A stretch of DNA of 64,000 nucleotides, from positions 124,001-188,000 of the forward strand of contig NZ_ALBQ01000011.1 of NCBI RefSeq assembly GCF_000282895.1. Reading direction: 5' to 3'. A model generated the notes under the pieces. That model ran no database searches and was not told where the DNA came from. It saw only the letters and a program-made list of their open reading frames with translations. Positions 48,174-56,566 of this stretch are shown in pieces (within the stretch, counting starts at the first letter, position 1; every line of letters begins with the position of its first letter). This stretch comes from Sphingomonas sp. ATCC 31555 (GTDB taxonomy: Bacteria; Pseudomonadota; Alphaproteobacteria; Sphingomonadales; Sphingomonadaceae). Position numbers and translations under genes: made by a program.

Positions 48174-48754
48174 GCGCCGCCTCCGCCCAACAGGCTGCTT
48201 GCGGTGATCAGCGCCTCGGCCACGTCGACCAGCCGCCGTCCCTGGTTCATCGCCGTCGAGCGCAGCAGCGCATAGGCATCGGGTTCGTTCAATCCGCGCT
48301 GCGCCATCAATATCGCCTTGGCCTTGTCGATCGTCTTGCGGTTGGCGAGCGCGGTGCGCGCTTCGTCCAGTTCGCTCTGCATACGGGAAAAAGCGGTGAA
48401 CCGCCGCACCGCCAGCTCGAGGATCGGCTTCACCCGATCCTTGCGCAAGCCGTCGACGACATAAGCGGAAACGCCCGCATCGATCGCTGCGCCGATCATC
48501 GAATCGTCGGACTGGTCGACGAACATCGCGATCGGCTTGGCGAGTGCGCGGCTTACGAGGAGCATTTCCTCCAGCGTGTCGCGGCTGGGGCTGCCCAGGT
48601 CCATCAGCACGACATCGGGCGCCATCCGCTCGATCCGCGCGACAAAGGCGCCGCGCGGCGGCACGAAATGGATGTCGTCATAGCCGGCCTCGCGCAGGCC
48701 CTCTTCCAGGACCGACGCGCGCGCACCGCTGTCATCGACTATGACGATCCGCAC
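48170..48754 (-). CDS. nasT: NasT, ANTAR-domain transcription antiterminator
   Basis: A 194-residue protein with an N-terminal receiver domain (Asp7, Asp8 and Asp52 at the usual acidic site) and a C-terminal ANTAR RNA-binding domain (LANRKTIDKAKAILMAQRGL, then EPDAYALLRSTAMNQGRRL). ANTAR proteins bind paired hairpins with A1/G4 hexaloops and prevent a terminator from forming; two such leaders occur in this window, before nirB and before the nitrate transporter gene. NasS, encoded by the overlapping next gene, is the likely anti-activator. It lies 66 bp after glpK on the same strand; whether it has its own promoter is not clear. Confidence 0.93.
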   Translation of the reverse strand: MRIVIVDDSGARASVLEEGLREAGYDDIHFVPPRGAFVARIERMAPDVVLMDLGSPSRDTLEEMLLVSRALAKPIAMFVDQSDDSMIGAAIDAGVSAYVVDGLRKDRVKPILELAVRRFTAFSRMQSELDEARTALANRKTIDKAKAILMAQRGLNEPDAYALLRSTAMNQGRRLVDVAEALITASSLLGGGGA

Positions 48755-48820
48755 CCCAGCGTCCCCTTCGCAGATGCAGCAGGGGTGGCAGCAAAGCTGC
48801 GGCCCGTCAATTTCCGAGCG

Positions 48821-50305
48821 TTACCGGAGCGTTCGCTCCAGGGCGTCGTGCCAGCCGGCGAGCAGGGTTGCCCGATGGCCGGCCTCCATGTCCGGGTCGA
48901 AACAGGCCTGGCGCGACCAGATGCGCGAAAGCTCGTCCAGGCCGGACCACAGCCCGACTGCAAGACCCGCAAGGAAGGCCGCGCCGCGGGCCGTGGTCTC
49001 CAGATCGTCCGGCCGCTCGACCGAGACCTGGAGGATGTCGGCGAGGAAGCGGCAAAGCCAGTCGTTCGCCGCCATGCCGCCGTCGACGCGCAGCGTGGCG
49101 GGTTGGCCGCCGCCATCCCGCACCATGGCCTCCAGCAGGTCATGCGTTTGATAGGCGACCGCTTCGAGCGCGGCGCGGGCGAGATGGGCTTGGGTGGCGC
49201 CGAGCGTGAGGCCGAAGATCGCGCCGCGCGCATCGGGATCCCAATGCGGCGCACCCAGGCCGACAAAGGCGGGTACCATGTAGACTCCGTGGCTGTCGGG
49301 TACCCGCGTCGCCATGTCGTTGGTCTGCCGCGCATGGGTGATGACGCCGATGCCGTCGCGCAGCCACTTCACCGCCGCGCCGGCGATGAAGATAGATCCT
49401 TCGAGCGCGTACTGGGTGCGCCCCTCGATGCGATAGGCGGGAGTGGTGAGCAGGCGGTGGGTAGAGGCCACTGCTTCCTCGCCCGTGTGCATCAGCATGA
49501 AACAGCCGGTACCATATGTGGACTTCACCATGCCGGGCGCGAAGCAGCATTGGCCAAACAGTGCTGCCTGCTGGTCCCCCGCCATACCGGCGATGGGGAT
49601 GGGAGCCCCGAACAGCGCCGGATCGGTGGTGCCGAACAGATGGGCATTGTCTTCCACCGCCGGCAACACGGCCATGGGCACGCCGAACAGCCGACACAGG
49701 TCTTCGTCCCACGCGCCGCGATGAATATCCCACAGGCAGGTGCGAGCGGCGTTGGTGACATCGGTTGCATGAACCGTGCCGCCGGTCAGCCGCCACAGCA
49801 GGAAACAGTCCACGGTGCCGAACGCCAGCTCGCCGCGCTCTGCCCGGGCCCGGGCGCCTTCGACATGGTCGAGAATCCAGCCGATCTTGGTTGCCGAGAA
49901 ATAGGGGTCGACGAGCAGGCCCGTACGGGCGCGGACGAGATCTTCGGCCCCTTCCGCCTTCAGTTGCTGGCAGCGATCGGCGGTGCGGCGATCCTGCCAG
50001 ACGATCGCCGAATAAATGGGAGCACCGGTCGCGCGATCCCACAGGATGGTGGTCTCGCGCTGATTCGTGATGCCGATCGCCGCGATCTCGGCGGCGCCGA
50101 GGCCGCTCTTTCCCAGCGCCTCTCGCGCGGTGGACAGCGTGTCGCGCCAGATATCCTCGGGATCATGCTCGACCCAGCCCTGTGACGGATAATGCTGGGC
50201 GAATTCCACCTGCGCCGTGACGACGCGCCGCCCCTGCGAATCGAAGATCACGCTGCGCGTCGATGTCGTGCCCTGATCGATCGCCAGGATGTGGACCTTC
50301 TTCAC
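48821..50305 (-). CDS. glpK: glycerol kinase
   Basis: A 494-residue FGGY-family kinase converting glycerol to sn-glycerol 3-phosphate. Signatures: AIDQGTTSTRSVIFD at the start, GWVEHDPEDIW, GITNQRETTILWDR, YGTGCFMLMHTGEE, and GAPHWDPDARGAIFG near the C-terminus. The start is placed at GTG 50305 (MKKVHILAIDQGTT), because GGAGGGG stands seven bases upstream and the family normally begins this close to the phosphate-1 motif. ATG 50320 and ATG 50338 are possible but have no ribosome site. It diverges from glpD. Confidence 0.94.
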   Translation of the reverse strand: MKKVHILAIDQGTTSTRSVIFDSQGRRVVTAQVEFAQHYPSQGWVEHDPEDIWRDTLSTAREALGKSGLGAAEIAAIGITNQRETTILWDRATGAPIYSAIVWQDRRTADRCQQLKAEGAEDLVRARTGLLVDPYFSATKIGWILDHVEGARARAERGELAFGTVDCFLLWRLTGGTVHATDVTNAARTCLWDIHRGAWDEDLCRLFGVPMAVLPAVEDNAHLFGTTDPALFGAPIPIAGMAGDQQAALFGQCCFAPGMVKSTYGTGCFMLMHTGEEAVASTHRLLTTPAYRIEGRTQYALEGSIFIAGAAVKWLRDGIGVITHARQTNDMATRVPDSHGVYMVPAFVGLGAPHWDPDARGAIFGLTLGATQAHLARAALEAVAYQTHDLLEAMVRDGGGQPATLRVDGGMAANDWLCRFLADILQVSVERPDDLETTARGAAFLAGLAVGLWSGLDELSRIWSRQACFDPDMEAGHRATLLAGWHDALERTLR

Positions 50306-50342
50306 TTTCTTCCCCTCCATGTTCGTTTGAAGGCTCATGTAT

Positions 50343-50374
50343 TTTCGTTCGCACGTCAACGCTTTCGTTTTCGT
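50343..50374. promoter_or_regulatory. candidate GlpR sites between glpK and glpD
   Basis: TTTCGTT occurs at 50343-50349 and 50363-50369, exactly 20 bp apart (two helical turns), and TTTTCGT overlaps the second copy. DeoR-type regulators such as GlpR often bind tandem repeats in such divergent gaps, and glpR is two genes away. Confidence 0.35.
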
Positions 50375-50418
50375 GCCGATCCTGCTATAGAAGTATGAAG
50401 AATTGGCTGGGACGAAGC

Positions 50419-51951
50419 ATGGCTGAAACGCAATCCCGCGACCTGTACGACCTGTTGGTGGTAGGCGGCGGCATCAACGGCGCCGGCATCGCCCGCGACG
50501 CGGCTGGGCGCGGCCTTTCCGTCCTGCTGGTCGAGCAGGACGATCTCGCCAGCCACACCTCTTCGGCATCGACCAAGCTGATCCATGGCGGGCTGCGCTA
50601 CTTGGAGTATGGCGAGTTCCGCCTGGTGCGCGAGGCGCTGATAGAGCGCGAGCGGCTCTGGGGCATGGCGCCGCACATCATCTGGCCGCTGCGGTTCGTG
50701 CTGCCGCAGACGCAATCCCCGCGCCCGGCCTGGATGGTGCGGCTGGGGCTGTTTCTCTACGACCACTTAGGCGGGCGAAAGAAACTGCCTGGCACCGACA
50801 GCATCGATCTGGCGCACACGCCCTTCGGCCGCGGGCTGAAGCAGGCGCAAGGCAAGGCGTTCGTCTACTCCGACTGCTGGGTAGAAGACAGTCGCCTGGT
50901 GGTACTCAACGCCATGGACGCGGCGGCGCGCGGCGCGGAGATCCGCACCCGCACCCGTCTGGTCGACGCGCGGCGGGAAGGTGCCGTGTGGCAGGCGACG
51001 ATCGCCCAGGAAGCGGGCCCGCAGTGGCAGGGGCGGGCGCGGGGGCTGGTAAACGCGGCGGGGCCTTGGGTTGCGGATGTGCTGGGCCGCGTGCCCGATG
51101 TTATCGCCGACCGGGGACTTCGCTTGGTGAAGGGCAGCCATCTGGTGGTGCCACGGCTGTACGAAGGTGACCACGCCTTCATGCTGCAGAACCCGGATCG
51201 TCGGATCGTCTTCACGGTTCCCTATGAAGGTGCTTTCACTCTGATAGGTACCACCGACGAGGCCTGGGACGGCGCGCCGGGCAGGGCGCAGATCAGCGAA
51301 GGCGAGACGCGCTACCTGCTCGACACTGCCGCCCGCTATTTCGAGCGCGCGCCGCGTGAAGCGGATATCGTATGGAGCTATGCCGGCATCCGCCCGCTGT
51401 ACGATGATCGGAAAGGTAATGCCTCTGCGGTCACGCGCGATTATGTGCTTGATCTGGACGGCGGCGAGGGCCAGGCGCCGATGCTGAGCATTTTCGGCGG
51501 CAAGATCACCACGTATCGCAAGCTGGCCGAGCATGCGCTGGCAGAACTCGCGCCGCACGTGCCCGCGGCGGGGGGTGCCTGGACGGCGGGTGCGGCGCTG
51601 CCGGGTGGTGACATGGCGAACGGCGATTTCGAGGCCTATCTGCAGGCGCTGCGGGCCGAGCGGCCTAGTCTTCCCACACCGCTGCTGCGGCGCCTTGCCC
51701 GCGCCTATGGCACGCGCGTGGCGGCACTGCTGGGCGATGCCCGCGCAATGGTGGACTTGGGCGAGGATTTCGGCGGGGGCCTGACCGAACGCGAAGTCGA
51801 GTATTTGCGCGCCCATGAATGGGCGCAGACCGCGGAAGACATATTGTTCCGCCGCAGCAAGCTGGGCCTGCACGTGCCGCCGGACACGGCGGCTCGCCTC
51901 GCCGCCTATCTGGCCGGCGAGCATTCGCCCGGTCTGCGTCGGCGCGCCTGA
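50419..51951 (+). CDS. glpD: glycerol-3-phosphate dehydrogenase, FAD-dependent
   Basis: A 510-residue aerobic, membrane-associated dehydrogenase giving dihydroxyacetone phosphate and reduced quinone. The FAD motif VVGGGINGAGIARDAAGRG is at the N-terminus, then HTSSASTKLIHGGLRYLE, and the C-terminal helical DAO_C-like domain. ATG 50419 was chosen over the upstream ATG 50395 because GGGACGAAG stands before it and the FAD motif then lies at the usual distance. Its stop overlaps the glpR start (TGATG). Confidence 0.94.
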   Translation: MAETQSRDLYDLLVVGGGINGAGIARDAAGRGLSVLLVEQDDLASHTSSASTKLIHGGLRYLEYGEFRLVREALIERERLWGMAPHIIWPLRFVLPQTQSPRPAWMVRLGLFLYDHLGGRKKLPGTDSIDLAHTPFGRGLKQAQGKAFVYSDCWVEDSRLVVLNAMDAAARGAEIRTRTRLVDARREGAVWQATIAQEAGPQWQGRARGLVNAAGPWVADVLGRVPDVIADRGLRLVKGSHLVVPRLYEGDHAFMLQNPDRRIVFTVPYEGAFTLIGTTDEAWDGAPGRAQISEGETRYLLDTAARYFERAPREADIVWSYAGIRPLYDDRKGNASAVTRDYVLDLDGGEGQAPMLSIFGGKITTYRKLAEHALAELAPHVPAAGGAWTAGAALPGGDMANGDFEAYLQALRAERPSLPTPLLRRLARAYGTRVAALLGDARAMVDLGEDFGGGLTEREVEYLRAHEWAQTAEDILFRRSKLGLHVPPDTAARLAAYLAGEHSPGLRRRA

Positions 51952-52733
51952 TGGCGGAGGAACTGCCCGATATCGTTGCCCAGCGCCATGCGCGGATCCT
52001 GGAACTCGCCCGCCACACTGGCAGCGTCACCGTGGAAGCGCTGGCAGCTGAGTTGGAGGTGACGCCGCAGACCATCCGCCGCGACCTGAACCTGCTCGCC
52101 AGGCGGGCGATGCTGTCGCGAGTTCATGGCGGCGCGATCGTCACGTCGGGCGTGGACAATCTCGATCGCGAGGCGCGGCGCCAGGTGGCAGCAAGTGCGA
52201 AAGCCGCGATCGGCGCGGCGGCGGCGGCGCTGGTGCCGGACGGCGCCAGTCTGTTCATCAATATCGGCACGACGACCGAAGCGATCGCCCGTGCGCTGGT
52301 CAACCACCGGCACCTGCTGGTCGTTACCAACAACCTCAACGTGGCGGACATTCTCGGCGGGGTTCCGACGATTGAGGTGATCGTTGCCGGCGGACGAGTG
52401 CGGGCCAGCGATCGCGCGGTGGTAGGCGCGCTGGCGATGGACTTCCTGCGCGGCTTCAAGGTCGACTTCGCGCTGATCGGCGCGTCGGCGATCGATGCAG
52501 GGGGAACGCTGCTCGACTTTGACGTCGACGAGGTGCGCGTTTCCCAGACCATCATCGAACAGGCGCGCACCGTCATTCTGGCCGCTGATCAGAGCAAGTT
52601 CGGGCGGCCCGCGCCGGTTCGCATCGCCGAGATTGCGGCAGTGGATTACCTGGTCACCGACCGCCTGTTGCACGACGGCATCATTGCAGCATGTCAGGCC
52701 GGAAAAGTGAACGTACGCGAAACGACTCGTTGA
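51951..52733 (+). CDS. glpR: DeoR-family glycerol-3-phosphate regulator
   Basis: A 260-residue DeoR-type repressor. The N-terminal HTH (GSVTVEALAAELEVTPQTIRRDLNLL) is followed by the sugar-phosphate-sensing domain with 'FINIGTTTEAIARAL', 'VTNNLNVADIL' and 'DQSKFGRPAPVRI'. Position after glpD and divergence from glpK support the GlpR role. The start overlaps the glpD stop. Its last base begins the inverted repeat that controls the next operon. Confidence 0.9.
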   Translation: MAEELPDIVAQRHARILELARHTGSVTVEALAAELEVTPQTIRRDLNLLARRAMLSRVHGGAIVTSGVDNLDREARRQVAASAKAAIGAAAAALVPDGASLFINIGTTTEAIARALVNHRHLLVVTNNLNVADILGGVPTIEVIVAGGRVRASDRAVVGALAMDFLRGFKVDFALIGASAIDAGGTLLDFDVDEVRVSQTIIEQARTVILAADQSKFGRPAPVRIAEIAAVDYLVTDRLLHDGIIAACQAGKVNVRETTR

Positions 52734-52770
52734 TTGGTAAGGCCTCATTAGCTATTATGGCCTTACCAAT
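52730..52770 (+). promoter_or_regulatory. promoter embedded in a 12-bp inverted repeat
   Basis: TTGATT (52730-52735) and TATTAT (52753-52758) are separated by exactly 17 bp. The arms ATTGGTAAGGCC (52733-52744) and GGCCTTACCAAT (52759-52770) are perfect complements with a 14-bp spacer; one overlaps the -35 box, the other directly follows the -10 box. A dimer or pair of dimers bound here would block the promoter. TTGGT/ACCAA ends recall GntR-type hexuronate regulators, but no regulator gene is adjacent. Confidence 0.65.
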
Positions 52771-52816
52771 AAAATAAGTGCAGCCGAATCCGGCAGCTGG
52801 AGAGAGCAGGGGGCAT

Positions 52817-54073
52817 ATGCGGCGCATTCCGCATCTTCGCTGGTGGATCGTCGGGCTGATCTGCGCCGGCACGATTGCCAATTACCTTGCGCGTAATTCT
52901 TTGGGCGTGCTGGCGCCGGAACTGAAATCGGTGCTGCACATGACGACGCAGCAATACAGCTATGTCGTCGGCGCATTTCAGCTCTCCTATACGGTAATGC
53001 AGCCAATTGCCGGCATGATCGTCGATCGGGTGGGGCTTCGCGCCGGCTTCGCGCTGTTCGGCGTCGCCTGGTCGGTCGCCAACATGCTCCACGCTTTTGC
53101 CGCGGGATGGCTGGGCCTGTTGTTCTTCCGCGGACTGCTGGGGCTTGCCGAAGCGGCGGCGGTGCCATCGGGGATCAAGGCGATCGCCGAATGGTTTCCG
53201 TCGCGCGAGCGATCGGTGGCGGTGGGCTGGTTCAATGCCGGCACGTCGCTGGGCGCGCTGCTGGCGCCGCCGGTGGTGGCGATCGTTTCTATCTGGGCGG
53301 ACTGGCGCATCGCCTTCGTGGTGACCGGCGCGGTCGGACTCGTCTGGGCTGCAGCATGGTATCGCTGGTATCGCAGTCCGGCCGCGCATCCGGCAATCAC
53401 GGATGCCGAACGGGCGCTGATCGCCGCCGACCGGCCGACCGGGCCGGCGCGACGTGCCTCTGCGCGGGAGATACTGAGCACTGCCCGCTTCTGGATCATC
53501 GCCGTTCCACGCTTCCTGGCCGAGCCCGCATGGCAGACCTTCAGCTTCTGGATCCCGCTTTATCTGGCGACGGAGCGCGGCATGGATCTGAAGCAGATCG
53601 CGCTGTTCGCCTGGCTGCCCTTCCTTGCCGCAGACCTCGGCGGCGTGCTGGGCGGATATCTTTCGCCCTTCCTGGTCCGGCGTTTCCGCATGCCGCTGAT
53701 CGCGTCGCGCGTGGCAGGGGTCGCGTTGGCCGCGGTGTTGATGATCGCGCCGGGCTGTATCGGGCTGGCGTCCAGCCCTTATGTCGCCATCGCGCTGTTC
53801 TGCGTCGGCGGTTTCGCCCACCAGATGATCTCGGTGCTGATCAACACCCTGTCTGCTGACGTCTTCACGGCGGAAGAAGTGGGCGCCGCCAACGGCTTCA
53901 TTGGCCAGGCTGGCTGGATTGGTGGCCTAATGTTCTCGCTGCTGATCGGCCAGTTGGCCGATCGCGTCGGCTATGCCCCGCTGTTCGGCATGCTTTCCGT
54001 TTTCGACATCCTCGGCGCGATCGTGCTGATCGCCGGCCTGCGCCACCTTCGCCTTCCGGAGCCTGTGAAATGA
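52817..54073 (+). CDS. ExuT-like hexuronate MFS transporter
   Basis: A 418-residue, 12-helix transporter of the anion:cation symporter family. Several stretches closely match E. coli ExuT as I remember it: TTQQYSYVVGAFQLSYTVMQP, PRFLAEPAWQTFSFWIP, FAWLPFLAADLGGVLGGYL and GGFAHQMIS. This supports import of glucuronate or galacturonate. ATG 52817 follows CAGGGGG; a GTG at 52778 lies within the promoter region and is discarded. It opens the operon, and its stop overlaps the GH31 start (ATGA). Confidence 0.88.
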   Translation: MRRIPHLRWWIVGLICAGTIANYLARNSLGVLAPELKSVLHMTTQQYSYVVGAFQLSYTVMQPIAGMIVDRVGLRAGFALFGVAWSVANMLHAFAAGWLGLLFFRGLLGLAEAAAVPSGIKAIAEWFPSRERSVAVGWFNAGTSLGALLAPPVVAIVSIWADWRIAFVVTGAVGLVWAAAWYRWYRSPAAHPAITDAERALIAADRPTGPARRASAREILSTARFWIIAVPRFLAEPAWQTFSFWIPLYLATERGMDLKQIALFAWLPFLAADLGGVLGGYLSPFLVRRFRMPLIASRVAGVALAAVLMIAPGCIGLASSPYVAIALFCVGGFAHQMISVLINTLSADVFTAEEVGAANGFIGQAGWIGGLMFSLLIGQLADRVGYAPLFGMLSVFDILGAIVLIAGLRHLRLPEPVK

Positions 54074-56463
54074 GACGCGCCACGCTTTCCAATCCCCCGC
54101 GCTTCGCCGTCGCCGGGGAGGGGCAGGGGCGGATCACACTCAAAGCGGATACCGGCGCCGTCGCGCATCTGTTCGTGCTGGAGCCGGACGTGATGCGCCT
54201 GTTGCTGCTGGCAGACGGCACCGTCACCAGCCCGCCCAGTTGGGCGATCGCACCGGGCCAGGACGACATTGCCGATCCAGGTCGCGACCGGATGGACGTC
54301 AGCGGCTTTGCCTGCCCGGCCTATCGGCGGACGGAAGATGCCGAGCGGCTGGGGGTAGAAACCGATCACATCCGCCTGAGCGTGCAACTGCACGGGCTCC
54401 ACTGCCGCTGGGAACAGCACGACGGCGAGGGCTGGCGGCTGATGGCGGAGGATCGGCCTACCCAGGCCTATGATTTCGGCTGGTGGGACGGAAAGGCGCA
54501 TCATTATGTCGCGCGCCGGCCGGGCGAGCGCTTCTACGGCCTCGGTGATCGCACCGGCGATTGCGATCGCGCCGGCCGCAGCTTCCGCCTCACCAATCTC
54601 GATCCAATGGGCTACGACACGGAGCATAGCGACCCGCTGTACAAGTCGATCCCCTATGTGCTGGTGGCGGATGCGGAGGGGCGCTGCCACGGCGCCTTTT
54701 ACGACAGCGTCGCCGATATCGCCTTCGATTTCGGGCGTGAGTTGGACAATTATCACGGACTGTTCCGCCATGTCGTGGCCGAGCACGGCGATATCGACCT
54801 GTGGATGATCGCCGGTCCGGATCCGCTGGCGGTCACGCAGCGCTTCACTTGGCTCACCGGCCGGCCGGCGCTGATGCCGCGCTGGTCGCTCGGATATTCG
54901 GGTTCGACCATGACCTATACCGACGCGCCCGACGCGGCGGCGCAGATGGGCGGTTTCCTCGAAAAGCTGGCCGAACACGATATCGGCTGCACCTCGTTTC
55001 ATCTTTCGTCCGGCTACACGTCGATCGGCGACAAGCGTTACGTGTTCCATTGGAACCGGGAGAAGTTTCCCGATCCCCAGGCATTCGTCGCAAGCTATGC
55101 CGATGCCGGAGTGGCGCTGGTGCCGAACATCAAGCCGGCGCTGCTGCGCAGCCATCCGCTGTACGATGCGGTTGCGGCGGCCGGCCATTTCGTCGCGGAC
55201 GAACAGGGCGTCCCGGTGGAGGCGCAGTTCTGGGACGAAGTGGGCAGCTATGTCGATTTCACCAACCCGGCCGCCGCCGCTTGGTGGCGAGGGCAGGTGC
55301 GCAGTGCGTTGCTGGACCAGGGGATCGTCGCGACCTGGAACGACAATAACGAATATGAGATTTGGGATGCGCGGGCGCGCTTCGCCGGCTTCGGCGCGGC
55401 GATCCCCGCCTCGGCGGCTCGGCCGATCCAGCCGCTGCTGATGACGCGCGCCTCCCGCCAGGCGCAGATCGAGGCGCGTCCGGCGCAGCGCCCCTATGTC
55501 GTCACCCGCTCCGGCATGGCCGGGCTGCAGCGCTATGCCCAGACGTGGAGCGGCGACAACCGCACCGAATGGAAGACGCTGCGCTACAATGGCCGCATGG
55601 CGATTGGCTTGGCGCTGTCCGGCGTTTCGAACAGCGGCCATGACGTAGGCGGCTTTTCCGGCCCGGCCCCGTCGCCGGAACTGCTGGTGCGCTGGGTGCA
55701 GGCGGGGGTGCTGATGCCGCGCTTCAGCATCCATAGCTGGAACGACGATCGCACCGTCAACGAACCGTGGATGTATCCGGAGGTGCTGCCGGCGATCCGT
55801 TCCCTGATGGCGCTGCGTCAGCGGCTGGTGCCGTTCTTCTACGATCTGCTGCACCGCTACCATGCCGAGTATGCGCCGATGGTGCGGCCGACGTGGCTCG
55901 ATTTCCCGCACGATCCGCGGGCCTGGGCAGAATGCGACGAGCATCTGCTTGGCCCCAATCTGCTTGCCGCACCCGTTGTCGAAGCCGGCGCTTCGGCACG
56001 GAACCTCTACCTTCCGGCCGGTACGGAATGGATCGACGTGTGGAGCGGCGAGCGCCTGTCGGGCGGCGCGACGGTCACGGTTGCGGCGCCGCTCGACGGG
56101 CCTCCGCCGCTGTTCGCGCGGGCGGGTTCGGCGATGCTGGTGGACCTTGGCGAACCCGGCTGGCGCCCGGGCGCGGCGCGGCGCGGCCTGTGGCTGTTTC
56201 CGCCCCGCGACGGCGCCTTCACCTGCGATGCGATCGAAGATGACGGGGATGGGCACGGGCCCGTGACGCGCTGGCAGGTCGAGGGCACCGCTTATGCCGA
56301 CACGGTGACGTTGCGGCTCAGCGTCGAAGGCGGTGCGCCGAGTGGCGACCGCGCGCTGCTGCTGCTGCTGCCTCCCGGCGACCATCGCGCGGTTGATGTA
56401 GATGGCGTGGTCGCGACAAGTGTTGCTTCCGAGCAACGCACGGGGGTCAAAGTCATCGTCTGA
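54070..56463 (+). CDS. GH31 alpha-glycosidase
   Basis: A 797-residue family 31 glycoside hydrolase without signal peptide. The nucleophile is Asp425 in TWNDNNEYE and the acid/base Asp496 in TWSGDN, both in their family contexts; 'ERFYGLGDRTG' and 'RWSLGYSGSTMTY' are further markers. The WNDNNEYE form differs from the common WNDMNEP, so it belongs to a less-studied subgroup. Specificity among alpha-glucose, alpha-xylose and alpha-galactose linkages cannot be decided here. It is translationally coupled to the ExuT-like gene, which suggests it acts in the cytoplasm on an imported saccharide. Confidence 0.9.
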   Translation: MRRATLSNPPRFAVAGEGQGRITLKADTGAVAHLFVLEPDVMRLLLLADGTVTSPPSWAIAPGQDDIADPGRDRMDVSGFACPAYRRTEDAERLGVETDHIRLSVQLHGLHCRWEQHDGEGWRLMAEDRPTQAYDFGWWDGKAHHYVARRPGERFYGLGDRTGDCDRAGRSFRLTNLDPMGYDTEHSDPLYKSIPYVLVADAEGRCHGAFYDSVADIAFDFGRELDNYHGLFRHVVAEHGDIDLWMIAGPDPLAVTQRFTWLTGRPALMPRWSLGYSGSTMTYTDAPDAAAQMGGFLEKLAEHDIGCTSFHLSSGYTSIGDKRYVFHWNREKFPDPQAFVASYADAGVALVPNIKPALLRSHPLYDAVAAAGHFVADEQGVPVEAQFWDEVGSYVDFTNPAAAAWWRGQVRSALLDQGIVATWNDNNEYEIWDARARFAGFGAAIPASAARPIQPLLMTRASRQAQIEARPAQRPYVVTRSGMAGLQRYAQTWSGDNRTEWKTLRYNGRMAIGLALSGVSNSGHDVGGFSGPAPSPELLVRWVQAGVLMPRFSIHSWNDDRTVNEPWMYPEVLPAIRSLMALRQRLVPFFYDLLHRYHAEYAPMVRPTWLDFPHDPRAWAECDEHLLGPNLLAAPVVEAGASARNLYLPAGTEWIDVWSGERLSGGATVTVAAPLDGPPPLFARAGSAMLVDLGEPGWRPGAARRGLWLFPPRDGAFTCDAIEDDGDGHGPVTRWQVEGTAYADTVTLRLSVEGGAPSGDRALLLLLPPGDHRAVDVDGVVATSVASEQRTGVKVIV

Positions 56464-56566
56464 CGGTGATCACGGAATTTCAAAAAGTTCGGTGGTGAAC
56501 GTTAACCTCGGAGTGACGATCCTAAAACTAAAGGGCGGGACCTACTCGCGGGCAAAGGGGAGTATT

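Noticed and set aside
54070..56463. Reading the GH31 enzyme as a sulfoquinovosidase linked to glycerol use
   Set aside because: The nucleophile and acid/base contexts differ from YihQ-type enzymes as I know them and I could not find the sulfonate-binding Gln-Gln-Arg-Trp set.
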